Positions 10,901 through 22,879 of a DNA stretch of 64,000 nucleotides are shown here, piece after piece. The stretch is from Artocarpus heterophyllus. Lineage: Eukaryota; Streptophyta; Magnoliopsida; Rosales; Moraceae. The DNA lies in contig CM046345.1 in NCBI GenBank assembly GCA_025403435.1, positions 15,976,160-16,040,159 of the forward strand, read 5' to 3'. A model generated the notes under the pieces. It did no database searches, was not told the origin of the DNA, and saw only the letters and a list, made by a program, of their open reading frames with translations. Position numbers and translations under genes: made by a program. The stretch's first letter is position 1, and the number at the start of each line of letters is the position of its first letter.

Positions 10901-10918
10901 TTGGCGCTAGAAGGAGGG
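10901..10918 (+). promoter_or_regulatory. Candidate primer-binding site of gypsy C
   Basis: TTGGCGCTAGAAGGAGGG lies two bases after the LTR. TGGCGC starts are typical of Tat-lineage primer sites and differ from the Met-tRNA sites of the other elements here. I do not assign the tRNA. Confidence 0.65.
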
Positions 10919-10967
10919 CCCTTATGCCTTTATCCAAACTTAAGCTACATCACCTCTGACTCCCGAG

Positions 10968-12675
10968 ATGACGACTGAGGTAACGCCAGAGATGACACAG
11001 CCTGCCAGGAGGGGTCGGGCGATGCAAGAAATAGGCAACCAGCCACAGGCTGGCCTAGGGGTTATCCTCGGACCGCGAAATCTCGGTCCGGGGGGCAAGG
11101 AAGCACAGCGAGGGCAGAGCCGGTGGATGCCCCAGCCGCCCAAGATCTGATCTGAGAACTTACAGACGCGGTCCGGATCCTGACTCAACAGCTCGCGCAG
11201 CAGGCTCAGCGTCAGGCCACACCAGCCCTGCTGCCCCCAGCCCAGGTTGACCAGGCTGGGGGTCGGATAGAGCGAAGTGCAGCCAACCTTGAAGAAGCCC
11301 AATCCGAGCAGTCTGTAGGATCCACCAGAGGAATCCTAGCTGATGATAAAATAGTTCAGGAACGTCGTCTTGCGCGCCAAGCTGCCCGTGTCCCCTCACC
11401 GCAAGGTTCCCGAGCCTCGGTGTTTGACCAGCTCGGGTCTCAGGGAGTAAACAGAAACCGCCACGTTGGAGCTGGAGGTCGTGTTGAGGGCGGAGTACCC
11501 TACAGGGTCGAACTGCCTAAAGACACTAATAGCCGACGTTCCAGGCACTACAGCGACAAATCGACGAGATCTAGAATTATAGATTTGGTCTAGATGAGAC
11601 AGGAGCTCAGGACCCACCTTTTCCGGATAACATAATGCGGGCGCCCATGCCGCCAAAGTTTAAGGTCCTGCAGATCAAGTCTTATGATGGGACCACAGAT
11701 GCTGATGAGCATGTCGAACTCTTCTAGGGACACATGCTACTACAGAACGCCAGCGATGTGGCGATGTGCAAAGCCTTCTCACTCACTCTTACCGAGCCGG
11801 CTCGACAGTGGTTCCGACGACTTGAGCCTGGATCAATTTCTTCTTTTCGGCATCTGGCTGATGCCTTCTCTTTGGCATTTTCCACCGCCAAAATGCGGAG
11901 GAAAGAGATAACATGCTTGTATGCTGTTAAGCAGGGAGACGGCAGCGTCAGGGATTACATTAACCGGTTCATCTGGGCAGCTCTTGAGGTCAAGCACATC
12001 GAAGACAAGACCCTCAAGCACATTTTTGTAGGGGGTCTTCGAGACGAAAAGCTAACCTGGTCCTTGGCCTTCGAACAACCGAGCACATTTTTCCAAATGC
12101 TCGAGTATGCCCAGAGACACGCGGACGCTGCCGAATACATGAAAAGCCGTCAGGAAGAGGCTGGCCCGAGCAGCACAAAGAAGGATAAGAAGCAGAAAAA
12201 GGCACCGAAACAGAGCAGTGCCAAGCATGCCAAGAAGCAGAAGAAAGAGAAATCCGAGAAGCCAAAGGGGCCGACCAGTAAGTTTCAAAGCTACACACCA
12301 TTGGTGGCGACCATCGATGAGGTGCTTGCCCAGGTTAGTGGCAAAAATTTGCTAACACCACCACCCAAGCTCCGAGGGAGCAGGGTGAAGCGGAATCAGT
12401 CAAAGTTTTTTGAGTTCCATAAGGATGTTGGGCATACTACTCGGGAATGCATCCAGTTGAAGGACCAGATAGAAAGACTGGTCCGAGAAAGTCTTTTACA
12501 GGAATTTGTGAAGCGGGTTATAACCCCAAGGCCTACGTCGGGAAGGAACGATTCGTTGGGTCGAGACGTACAGAACCGACCCAGGACCGACAGTGGAAAC
12601 ACCTTGGATCCCCTAAATATTGTTCACATGATATTTGGTGGGCCTGTTACTGGGGACACATCGAGTGGGCGGTGA
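10968..12675 (+). pseudogene. Gypsy C gag, interrupted
   Basis: The first ATG after the primer site (10968) opens a short frame that stops at 11150. The main gag frame is open from 11734 to 12675 (313 codons); at least one frameshift separates them. The core domain has the retrotransposon gag pattern with ARQWFRRL and MLEYAQRHADAAEYM. A lysine-rich stretch (about residues 145-180 of the main frame) probably contacts RNA. The C-terminal knuckle FFEFHKDVGHTTREC has lost its first cysteine. The TGA at 12673 looks like CGA to TGA, because protease follows in the same frame. The product would form the capsid. Confidence 0.87.
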
Positions 12676-13465
12676 TCTTACGTCAGAGAAGCTCGGCGGA
12701 TCGAGCGGGGTGAATTCATAAACATGTCTGGGCACATCAACAAGATATGTCGTCAAGAAGACACCCCGATCACTTTCACCGAGGAGGAAGCAGATCGATT
12801 GATGCACCCCCACAACGATGCCCTGGTATGCGAACTACCCATCGCCAACAATATAGTGCGGCGTGTCTTAATCGACAACGGCAGTTTGGCTGACATCCTC
12901 TTCAAACAGGCTTTTGACAGACTGAAGATAAGTAACGCCCCCTTGATCCTAGTCCGGACGTCGCTTTATGGCTTCGCGGGGGAATGTGTCCGAGCAACCA
13001 AAAAAGTCAGTTTACTGGTGACTTTTGGAGAAGGAGCCACCAGGATTACTCGGGAAGTCGACTTTTTAGTTGTCGACAAACTCTCCCAGTACAATATCAT
13101 CATCGGTCGGCCGACGCTGAACGGCTTGAAGGCCATTGTTTCAACATACCATCTGGCCATGAAATTCCTGACCGATGGTGGCGTTGAAGTGATACGCTCA
13201 TCCCAGGCGGACTCTCAGACTTGTTACGCTAGTGCTGTTTGAGTAGCCTCTGCTCTACACCATGGCATCCTGGCTGTCTATTCGGTCGACGAGACCGATC
13301 TTCTAACCGACCCGACGCCGAAGATGTTGGCAGACCTGGACCTCAAGTTGCCCGAGGAAGAGGTAAGGGCCACTCCGGTCAAAGACTTAGTGCCGTTCTC
13401 CCTAGATCCTGAAAGGCCTGAATGCATAGTCCAACTCGGATCACAGATGCGACCTGGAATGCCTT
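12676..13465 (+). pseudogene. Gypsy C protease region
   Basis: In frame with gag after the TGA at 12673. The open piece 12724-13242 contains the aspartic protease: active-site segment VLIDNGSLADIL (the usual Tat form is DGGS, so one glycine is N here) and the flap and helix region ending IIIGRPTLNGLKA. A TGA at 13240 interrupts it. The same frame continues with the linker to about 13460, where a frameshift precedes RT. It would cleave the polyprotein. Confidence 0.83.
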
Positions 13466-13470
13466 CTTTC

Positions 13471-14900
13471 TGAATATCGTGATGTTTTCGCGTGGTCCCA
13501 TGAGGACATTCCCGACATTGATCCGAGCATTATCAGCCATCGGCTCAATGTACAACCTGGCCACAGGCCGGTGATACAAAAATGGAGGGCCTTTAACCTA
13601 GAGAGATATGCTGCAATCAACAACGAAGTCCAGAAACTCCTCAAGGCTGGATTCATCAGAGAGGTCAAATTCCCGAAATGGTTAGCGAATGTTGTCCTCG
13701 TCAAGAAGGCGAACGACAAATGGCGGGTCTGCATTGACTACACCGATCTCAACAAGGCCGACCCGAAAGACTGCTTCCCACTTCCTTGGATAGACCAGCT
13801 CGTCGATGCCACGGCCGACCACGAGCTTCTAAGCTTTATGGATGCATACTCCGGGTACAATCAGATAAGGATGGCCGAGGAAGACCAAGTCAAGACCTCC
13901 TTCGTCACCGACCAGGGCTTGTACTGTTACGTCGTGATGCCGTTTGGCCTGAAGAACGTCGAGGCTACTTACCAACGCCTCGTCAATAAGATGTTTGCTC
14001 GGTTGATCGGGAAAACTATGGAGGTCTACGTGGATGACATGTTAGTAAAGTCTATCCAAGCAAAAGACCACATGGCTGACATCCGAGCTAGCTTCGACAT
14101 TCTCTAGGAATATGGGATGCAACTCAACCCGACGAAATGCGCCTTTGGCGTCAGCTCAGGCAAATTCCTCAGATTTTTGGTCAATCAATGAGGAATCGAG
14201 GTCAACCCGACGAAAGCCCAAGCAATTATCGACATGCATTCTCCTCGGACTGTGAAGGACGTACAACAGCTCATTGGCATGGTGGCTGCCCCGTCAAGGT
14301 TTGTCTCCCGGGCTACCGACAAGTGCCACCCTTTTTTCAAGGCACTTAAGGGGAGGTTTGAGTGGAGTACGGAGTGTGAAGAAGCTTTTCAAAGCTTGAA
14401 GACTTACCTGGCTACGCCCCCGCTCCTGTCCAAACCTTTGCCCGGTGAAGCTTTAACCGCCTATTTAGCCATGTCAGAGAAAGCTGTTAGCTCGGTCTTG
14501 GTCCGAGATGAAGACGGGATCCAAAGACCCGTTTATTATACCAGCCACGCATTTCAAGGTACAAAGGAGCGATACCCACCACTAGAGAAGCTGGCTTTCG
14601 CCTTAATAACATCGGTCCAGAAGTTGCGACCATATTACCAAGGCCATACCATTAAGGTCCCGACCAAGTTCCCTCTCCGGTAGGTTTTTCAAAGCACGGA
14701 GATATTGGGCCGAATGGCCAAGTGGTCGGTTGAGCTAGGCCAATACGATGTGCAATTCGTGCCGAGAACGGCAATAAGAGCTTAAGTCCTGGCGAATTTC
14801 ATTGTCGAATTCACGGAGGCCGGCAAGGCGACTCCACAAATTGAGAAGTCACCCATTGAAGAGCCCAATACACCAAGCTCCAGCGAAGGCAGCCTCTCCT
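13471..14900 (+). pseudogene. Gypsy C reverse transcriptase and first RNase H
   Basis: RT lies mainly in the open piece 13571-14107. It begins with the fingers segment, then VVLVKKANDKWRVCIDYTDLN and the palm FMDAYSGYNQI, and the catalytic motif VYVDDMLVKS is intact. TAG at 14105 (CAG to TAG) ends it. The connection and RNase H follow in other frames (piece 14234-14683, with KPVYYTSHAFQG-like RNase H signatures). It would copy element RNA to DNA in the particle. Several stops make it non-functional. Confidence 0.87.
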
Positions 14901-15300
14901 TGGGGCCGGACTGGACACTGTACGTCGACGGCTCTACCTATGTCGACAGATCGGGGGCCGGGCTAATTTTAACAAGCCTGGACGGGTACAAGGTCATCTA
15001 TGCCCTCTGGTTCGACTTCAAGGCCTCTAACAATGAGGTGGAGTATGAAGCTCTACTGGCCAGACTCTGAATCGCCCGAGATCTCAGCGCCAACCACCTC
15101 ACCATCTACAGTGACTCAATGCTGGTGGTGTAGTAGGTCATCGGAGAATTTCAGGCCCAAGCAGACTCGATGGCGGCATATTTAAAGAAGGCAAAATGAC
15201 TGCTTGGGAAATTTAAGTCCTATTCTTTTAAGCAGATCCCCCGGTCAGAAAACGTAGAAGCCGACGTGCTTGCCCGACTAGCTTCTGGATTGGGAGGAAG
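14901..15300 (+). pseudogene. Gypsy C second (archaeal-type) RNase H
   Basis: A separate RNase H fold follows the first: DWTLYVDGSTY supplies the first catalytic Asp, NNEVEYEALLA the Glu, and IYSDSMLVV the second Asp. Two in-frame stops (TGA at about 15068, TAG at about 15131) break it. A duplicate RNase H of this type between the gypsy RNase H and integrase is known in the Tat lineage and supports that placement. Confidence 0.85.
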
Positions 15301-16619
15301 TGACTTGACGTCTGTCCCCATCGAAAGATTGTCCGAGCCGAGCATCTTTAAGGAGGTCCTAAACCTGACCGAGGATTCAAAAAGTACCTAAATGGACCCA
15401 ATCATCCGATACCTGACCACAGCCGAGTTGCCAGACGACCGAGAAGAAGCACGTCGGGTACGTAACTGCTCGGCCTGGTATTCTATGATCGGTGAGAAGT
15501 TATACCGACGAGGCTACACTACGCCATGCTTGAGATGCTTAGACCCCAAGGAGGCCGAGTATCTGATGAGCGAAATCCACGAAGGTCTATGCGGCAATCA
15601 TTTTGGAGGACGCTCTTTGGCCCAAAAGTGCCTCCGATAGGAATACTATTGGCCTACCATGCAGCAAGACTGCAGGAACTTTGCTCGAAAATGCCTCAAA
15701 TGCCAATAGTATGCTAGAATTCTCGGCTCCCACGTCGGGCCCCTCAATCCAGTAACCTCGACATGGCCATTCGCAAAGTGGGCCATCGACTTGATCGAAC
15801 CCCTCTCAACGGCCCGATCGCAATTCAGGTACTACATCGTGGCAACTGACTATCTTACGAAGTGGATCGAAGTTGAAACCTATACCAACATGACCGAAGC
15901 TAAGTGTACCAACTTCGTGTGGAAGAACATCATTTGTCGATTTGGGATCCCGCACACCCTTGTGACCGATAATGCCAAACAGTTTGAATCATCTGGTCTA
16001 CGCCGTCTATGCGAGAAGCTCGGTATTAAGAAGGTCTTTTCCTCCCCGAGCTATCCGTAGAGTAACGGCCAGGTTGAAGCCGTGAACAAAACAATCAAAG
16101 ACAACCTGAAGAAAAAACTCGAGGGGCTTAAGGGTGCATGGATTGACGAACTCCCTTAGGTGCTCTGGGCATACCAAACAACCACCCGAACAGCGATCGA
16201 TGAAACACCATTTTCCCTCGTTTACGAGGCAGAGGCTGTCATCCCAGCCGAAGTAGGTTTGTCGAGCTTTAGAGTTGAACATTACGTGGAGACACCAAAC
16301 GCGGAGCTGATGATGGCCGAGCTTGACCTTCTCGAAGAAAAGAGAAATGATGGCGGTGATTCGTAACGCAGCTCGGAACCAGGTGGTAGCTCGGTATTAC
16401 AATAAAAGTGTTCAGCCCAGAAGCTTTAAGGTTGGTGACTTGGTGTTGAAGAAGGTCATGGTTCAACAACCTGGTCTCGGGTCCTTTGGTCCGAAGTGGG
16501 AAGGTCCGTTTAGAGTCGAAGACATCGTACGACCAGGCACGTACAGGTTGACCGATATGGAGGGAAATCAGCTCGAACATCCATGGAATGCCGAACTCTT
16601 AAAAAGATTCTATTGTTAA
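15301..16619 (+). pseudogene. Gypsy C integrase
   Basis: Pieces 15392-15640, 15791-16060, 16160-16366 and 16323-16619. The N-terminal zinc finger is HEGLCGNHFGG...CLKCQ. The DDE core has Asp in WAIDLIEPL, Asp in VTDNAKQF and Glu in SNGQVEAVNK. The C-terminal piece holds KVGDLVLKK and the small barrel ending at the TAA at 16617. Nonsense codons lie at the zinc finger (TAG, twice) and after the second Asp (TAG for CAG), and a frameshift lies near 16345. There is no chromodomain, as expected for Tat. It would insert element DNA. Confidence 0.87.
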
Positions 16620-17512
16620 AATTCAGAGCCAGACTCCTTTTAGACCTTTGGCCATAATTCTTTTGTAACTAGACCTGCTGAACAGGGCTAGGAAAATCCA
16701 TGTACATATCACATTAATAGAGTACAACTTTCCTATACCATTCCACCTAAGTAATGTGTTTAAAGGAAAAGTAAATCCAAGATGCCACAGCTCTAGCTCG
16801 GAGGACAAGACAATAACTCCTACTAAGGGAGAGTCATCCTTATTAAACCGGGCTGAGGGGCTAGTCGGTATACCGACCATAGGTCTATCGCCGTACAGAA
16901 AACCCTTTAAGTTGCTTGGCACAGTCCTGTACCTGACGAGTCCTACACTTGTAAAGCTTCTTTAAAGCTTAAGCAAGTCTAAGGGGGCAACATGGTAAGG
17001 GTGGTCATACATGCTATGCTCTACCCAACAGAGATGAGAAACCTAAACCTGCTTAACCAAGCAGAGAAGGATAACTACTCGGATTAACTAAAAACAGAGG
17101 TGCTATTCACCTCTGCTCGGACAACTCGACACTGAGCTGAGATTGAAACTTACATGATCGAATTAACTGAACGGACAAGGCAAACTCGAGCCAACTCTAG
17201 CTGTCGAGATATCTGGTTCCCAACCTGGCATCCTCCCTGAGAAGCACCTAACTTGGACAATAATGGTTACTTGACACTAGATGACAGTAACCGGATGTCT
17301 GAAGAATACCTCTCATCGAGGTGCCCCTAAAGCTAAGACTATTAACCCGAGTACACTTGCACTTAGAAAATAATGTGGGATGTAAAGCAAAACAAAACTA
17401 CATGCAAAAATCCAATAAGAGCAAAATGGGAAGTCTTTATTTGTCAGGGAGGTACAAGAAAACTGGACACCTCCGAGCCCGAATACAAAAAAATATATAT
17501 ATATATACAAGT
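16620..17512. other. Gypsy C spacer between pol and antisense gene
   Basis: About 0.9 kb with no convincing ORF on either strand. It contains a short (AT)n tract at 17491-17507. As pol and the antisense gene converge here, it probably holds the 3' ends of both transcripts, but I cannot identify polyadenylation signals with confidence. Confidence 0.6.
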
Positions 17513-18099
17513 TCAATCGGCCTGGGTCTCGCCCCCAACCGCATCCTCGCCTCTGCCTCTTACGGTGCTCTGTTCATCCCCGTCATCATTACCATCTACC
17601 ACGACAACCTCGTCCTCTTCACCCCGCTGTTGCTCGACATCGTCTTGGTCGGGCTCAACGATGACCGACCAGTCGAATCCCGCTGCCTGGGGTGCTTCTC
17701 GATCAGGTACTCGTAGAGGTCTGTCATGCCGTGGTAGTAGAAATCGGCATACTCCGGGGATGTTTTAAATTCTTCGACCGCACCAGCCAGGCGGCCAGGG
17801 AGCTCGGCAACAAGGTGTTGGTGCTCCACTTACAGGGTTGTGAGCTGCCCCTCAAGCCGTGCAACTTTATCCTCCGCCTCTCTGAGCCGCCTTGCTGCCT
17901 CCTAAGCCTCGGCCTTTGCCTTCTGGGCTTCCTCCTCGACGTGTGAGAGGGATTCATTCGCTCAGTCTAGCTCAATGCTCTTATCATGGAACTTCTTGTT
18001 GGAATCCTGCATCCGAAGGATGGTCTTCTTGTGCATCTCCTTCTCTTTGTGGACCTCCCTTATTCCGGTGGAGTGCACCATGTGCAGAACGACGCTTAC

Positions 18100-18171
18100 C
18101 TGTAAGAAAAGGAGTCAGTCCTCGGCAATGTGATAAAAGCAATCCAACTATTGGTAAGCTCGGGTACTTAC
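18100..18171 (-). other. Predicted intron 2 of the antisense gene (72 bp)
   Basis: Donor GTAAGT and acceptor TTTTCTTACAG. Splicing joins the exon 2 frame ending RAAAS to VSVVLHMVH in exon 3. Without splicing both frames meet stops. Confidence 0.65.
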
Positions 18172-18550
18172 AGAGGCGGCGGCTCGGAAGGCCGTGTTGC
18201 AAAGACTCTGGAAGTCCTCCCCCCGGGTTTCATGAAGAAATCATCCTGAGGAACTGCATCTCCGAGGCGTTCTAGAACGACCCCGTGGTAGTTCAGACGC
18301 CTTCTCTGCACGTCCTCAGACGAGCCTTTGGCAGCCTCGCCTGCTGGAGTGCCCTCTGACAAGGCTCTGATCGGTTGTGGCAGAGGTGGCGGGACATGGA
18401 CTGATGTGAAAACCTGCCCGGTACGGGTTGGAAGCTTGGGCCTCGGCGTGCGCTTAGGCTTTCTCTCGGTGTCGACTGCCTTGCCCTTCTGCTTCCTTAA
18501 ATTGGCCATCTGGGCGCGTCTGTCGGTGTGGGAGGTCGGTGCCATCATTT

Positions 18551-18618
18551 CTGCACAAGAAAATGCAAAGTCAAAGCGAGGTCGGGAGATGACATAAAAA
18601 ATAAAGTTCCAGGCTGAC
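18551..18618 (-). other. Predicted intron 1 of the antisense gene (68 bp)
   Basis: Donor AGAG/GTCAGC is weak; acceptor TTCTTGTGCAG is good and follows a T-rich run. It separates the acidic FDSGPPVADEDLEDMIRFLY segment from a Lys/Arg-rich segment. Confidence 0.5.
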
Positions 18619-20171
18619 CTCTAATCCGGAGTTGGCGAGACGGGTATAGGAACCTAATCATGTCCTCGAGGTCCTCATCGGCTACAGGTGGCCCCGAATC
18701 GAAGGAGCCACTGGATGAGTCCTCAGAACTGGACGTAGAAGGCTCCCTCGTCAGCCACCCAGACCGGGAAGTGCTTGGCCCCGGAACATTCGCGGCACTC
18801 AGACGAGCAATTGTAACCTGCCCGGCTGCACGGGCAGGACGGACAGCTCGGGGAAGACTGCTGGACTCCCCAAACCAGCCGTAACCGGATAAGGTGTCCT
18901 TCCTCAGAAGGAAGGACTGTTGTTTGGTAGATTCTGGCTTCTCAAACAGCTCATCCACTATCTTGATTACGCGGCTCGGTGCCCAAGAACGCTTGGTCCG
19001 AACGTGCCCCTGCTCGAACGACCTCGGCACTTGCTGATCCTCTAGGACGGTCTCACCGGCTCAGGCTAGAAAGTTTCCCCCAGCGTAGAACCACTCGTAC
19101 TTCCATAACTTGTCCGAGTCGGGGTTGCCCATGATAAAATCCTTCTGGAAGCCGGTGAAGTAGTACCAGCCAGACTGCTGAGGAAGCTTCTTCATCTTAA
19201 ATACTTGTTTGAAGGCCTCCAGCGGCATCTCGGTACTCCGGTGGTACTTCCATAGAATGTACATCCCGATCAGCGACCTATAGTGTTCGGGTTCAATTGG
19301 GCCGGGCACACGTTGAAGTCGTTGAGTGCCCGGCGGAGAAAGTGGTGCAATGGTAGACGCAGCCCGGCCCTGAAAAACTCGGCATAGAGCGTGATGAATC
19401 CCTCCGGCGCGTCCAAGGGTGAATCTCCCTCACCAGGGATGGTGAGAATCACATCGTCTGGGATGCCATACTCAGCGCGTAGGTTCTCTAACCGCGACTC
19501 CGTGATAGCACTCTTATAGCCTGTCGTCGAGGTTTGCCCGGGTCGGCTTACCCGATATGCTGTCACAACCCAAACGCGGGTAACCTGGACCTCCTGCTCC
19601 ATCTTCAGCTACTCTGCCTCTGCCACCTCGGCTGCATGCTCCTCATCAGAGATGTCAACCGTGATCACCCCCGTGACTTGGATGGGGGCCCCAGCATTCC
19701 GACTAGAGGTGCTTGGAGCATCCTCGTGGGCCCGAAGCTCGGCCCTATCCCTTGGAAGAACTCGGGATGAGCCCGCTGTAGCCGCCCCTATATAAGGGTC
19801 TTGCTCCCTGGATGGCCTAATGAGCCTACGCCTGTCCAGCATGTTTAAAAATTCCTGTTCAGGTACCGTCTGGGAATCGACCCTTAGGATTTTCTCCAGC
19901 CAGCTGGCCCCGTCCCGTCTTGGGGATGCTACTTCGGCGTTGAACTGGATAGAAGAAGAGCTACTACTCTCCGCGCTACTGTCCGACCAAGAAACCTCTA
20001 TGTTCTGGGAATCGAACAAATCACTCATTTTCACTCAAGGGAAATTACCTGCTAGGGTTCTCGGTAGCTCGGGAGATACGATCCTCGGCTATATAACTTG
20101 AGCTCGACAGCTAAAACTCTTCGGGTGTAAAATTTTTGAAAATGAAGTGCAAATTACAAAGAGGGTGGCCC

Positions 20172-20178
20172 ATTTATA
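20172..20178 (-). promoter_or_regulatory. TATA box of the antisense gene
   Basis: On the minus strand it reads TATAAAT within GGCTATAAATGGGCC, 138 bp upstream of the start codon at 20034, leaving room for a 5' UTR of about 105 bases. It lies inside the element, not in the LTR, so the antisense gene would have its own promoter. Confidence 0.6.
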
Positions 20179-20390
20179 GCCATTTTGGGCGGGAAACTCG
20201 AACGCGAAAACCCAGGGGGCACAATTAATACGCCTAACAGGCGCACAGACGGCTGCGATGCGACACGCGTCCCCCGTCTGATTCGCACATCTTTTCACCT
20301 CACCCCGCTTCGAAGTGTTGTTCGGCCTTCCTCCTCTAAGCCAACCTCACCCACTCGGCATAGTCCACCCAGCCGGACATCGACCAGGTG

Positions 20391-20403
20391 AACTAGGGGG
20401 CTA
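20391..20403 (+). promoter_or_regulatory. Polypurine tract of gypsy C
   Basis: AACTAGGGGGCTA directly precedes the 3' LTR start at 20405. The G run fits the plus-strand primer role. Confidence 0.6.
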
Positions 20404-20404
20404 A

Positions 20405-20868
20405 TGTTGAGGGTAAGCTCGACGCCATCACCGAGGACCTTAACTTTGGTGGTCGGCTATTAAGCTTGGTAGACCCCCCAAGAAGCTTGCTATCGGCCCC
20501 CGATGCTTTATACGTCTTCCCGAGGTGCCTCTCAAGCATCCAAGGCCTCACCCCAAGAAGGCTGCCACCTTGGGATGTATGGTATCTCGGGTCGGACCAA
20601 CATTACTCATAAATAGACCACTACTCGCCATTATAGGCCAACACAAGGCAGATACATCACCGTCTGATAGAGTCTAATCTATTGGACGATGGACAGGACA
20701 CTTGTTACCTACTACCTGACACAGCTTGATGTGACACCCGGGTGGTGGGCAAAACCCACCTTACACCCGATCCAAGTGGTGGCCTATAAATAGGATGCAT
20801 TTATGGCATTCTAGAGAGAGACTTCTTCTACACACCCAACTAGCTGCCGACCTCTACCAAGCAATACC
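20405..20868 (+). repeat. 3' LTR of gypsy C, first 464 bp
   Basis: Starts TGTTGAGGGTAAGCTC. Matches the 5' LTR with scattered changes and keeps TATAAATAG at 20785-20793. Interrupted after ATACC by copia F; the remaining 173 bp are at 30242-30414. Confidence 0.92.
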
Positions 20869-22864
20869 TGTTAGACATGTATGCCCTAAGGAGTAAAAAT
20901 GTAATATGTTTTTGGAGACATTTTTATCAATAAAGAATTTATTCATTTATATATACCAAATCTTGTCCTCTTTATGTTCATATTTGTTGAATGTATGATA
21001 AGCAAACAGTAGTCTGAGAGTGTCAGTCTAAACCTTAAGAATTGGGCATATGATGGGCTGATTATGCGGAAGACATGATTCTTAAGGTGACGGTCTAAAA
21101 CATATGATCCACAATTGAGGGAATAAAGTTGGGCGCTTTATTCATGTAAAGATTGTTATGTTGTTTATATCCCTTATGGGAGATGGTTTGTCTTGACCAT
21201 CGGAGTTGGACTCCATGAATAGAAACATTGGCACGTTGTCATAGGTGACGATGTGTTGGATCGGGACATAAAGTGAATTGATTTGGATTAATAATTCTGT
21301 CTTGGCAAATCAATTCACTTTAGACAGTCATTTGTATTGTATCTTAATCTTGAGATGAATAGTGGGCCTGTTATCTCAACTTGTGTCTTTTGATGTACCA
21401 ATGGGTGACTCCCACATCTCTATAGTGGTATGCATGCCGGTACATTGGAGGCATGACTCTTGATAGCGTAGACTTATTATTCATAGATATGGAATCCATA
21501 GCTCCTCTTTAGGAGTAATGATATCCTCTTATATGCGTTGTCCTGTAATTGGAAAATTGGAGCGCTCAACCATTTGGATACATAGGTGTAACCGAATGGT
21601 ATACTATCTTTGGATGGTAAGTTTTCTAATGGTGAGACAATGGAACGTAAGATAAAAATAATCGGGAAGGTAAGACAGAACTTGTCCTTAAGCCGCTTAT
21701 GGATAATCATATGGGGATGCGATATACTATGATATGTCATGGAGACTTAGCTAACACGAGCTTCGTAATTCTATAAAGTTCGAGAGTGCAGCTCCAAGCT
21801 TTTAGTGGAGTAGCGTTGGAGTTGATAATTGTGAAATGTATATCTGGGATATTGGGTTTCATAATTATCATGAGCTTGAACTTTATAGGTCCATTTTGGT
21901 CCCCTTTGCTAGTTCACAAAATCCTGTAACGACACGGCGTGCTTTTCCAATAATTGGTGACTTATGTCGGATTTATCAGATTGGTTTAAAATTTGTAAAA
22001 ATCAAATAATTCATGTCTGTTTATCGGTTGAATTAATTTTGTAAGAAATTAGTTAAAGATAAACTTGTTGAATTATTGCGATAAGATAATTCTTGTCTGT
22101 TTATTGGTTGTTTTAATTTTGGACAAAATTAGAACAAGATAAACTTGTAGAATTATTGTGAATTGATTTATTTTCCTAGAGATTATCTTGATAAAGTTTG
22201 CTTTGATCAGATAACTTCTCTATTAGGTTATTTGAATCAAAACTGAGACTTTATCCTTTAGAATCTCGGCTGGAAAATAAAAGATTCACGGAGATTTTTT
22301 TCTCGGGAGTTCAGCCTGCCGGATGACGTGTTCGGCCTGCCGATCAGCGGTTGATAAGATTACGCGTTTTCACGCAGATCTTATCAGATATTGATCCAAA
22401 CTTGATTCTGTTTCGAGTTTTTGAGACCTAATCTGATATGGACTGACCCCAGGACCAATAGCTATATAAAGGGAGTGAGTCTCATGATTTACAGAGATCA
22501 ATTTGAGAGATTAAGAGTGATACTCTTCTAGTGAGTATCTGAAAAACTCCCTGAGAGCTTTTGTTCACAAATCACGAGCACTAGCTTTGGGTTCTCTCTG
22601 TTGGTTGGAAGGAGAGTCACCGGTGGAAGAGCTGTACGTGTGAGCCCATACTCACTCCGGTTGTGGATAGAGAATAGCAAAGAAGACCAGTTGGTTGAGG
22701 CTCTTCTGGAACGTTACTTCTCTACACGGATCGCGGAGGTTCTTCGGCACACTGAGGTTAGTAAGATCTGTTTAATTTATATATATAACATGTCAAACTT
22801 GTGTTTTGGAAATTACTCTGATGAAAATTTTTTTAAAATTCTGCTGCGCACTTTGTTTCCAACA
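20869..22864 (+). repeat. 5' LTR of copia F (1,996 bp)
   Basis: TGTTAGACATG to GTTTCCAACA. CCAAT at 22455-22459 and TATATAAAG at 22463-22471 mark the promoter. The palindrome cluster is short here (22310-22346, two clear units). Confidence 0.94.
22455..22471 (+). promoter_or_regulatory. CCAAT and TATA elements of copia F LTR
   Basis: CCAAT (22455-22459) followed four bases later by TATATAAAG (22463-22471). Conserved in all recognisable LTR copies, though the close spacing is unusual for a working CCAAT box. Confidence 0.65.
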
Positions 22865-22865
22865 A

Positions 22866-22879
22866 TTGGTATCAGAGCC
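22866..22879 (+). promoter_or_regulatory. Primer-binding site of copia F
   Basis: TTGGTATCAGAGCC, one base after the LTR; complementary to initiator tRNA-Met. Confidence 0.92.

Larger units (their letters stand above)
17513..20034 (-). pseudogene. Antisense additional ORF of gypsy C (PF04195-like), three exons, interrupted
   Basis: Runs opposite to gag-pol. Exon 1 starts at 20034 (MKMSDLF) with a Ser/Glu-rich acidic head. About 150-260 residues in is a domain with IPDDVILTIPGE, GLRLPLHHFLRRAL and LNPN, resembling the plant family called putative gypsy-type transposon (Transposase_28). Exon 3 encodes a Glu/Lys/Arg-rich likely coiled coil, then EEFKTSPEYADFYYHG and an acidic tail ending at 17513. 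Plausible introns are 18551-18618 (GT-AG, T-rich acceptor side) and 18100-18171 (GTAAGT donor, TTTTCTTACAG acceptor); the second keeps frame. Nonsense codons (19609, about 19060, two or three in exon 3) and indels (about 19285, 18228, 17700) disable it. Its function in the family is unknown. Confidence 0.8.

Noticed and set aside
12014..12301. Minus-strand ORFs within gypsy C gag-pol (for example 12014-12301, 13441-13734, 16269-16580)
   Set aside because: Overlap known plus-strand domains and have no recognisable motif; unlike 17513-20034 they are not collinear with any protein family.
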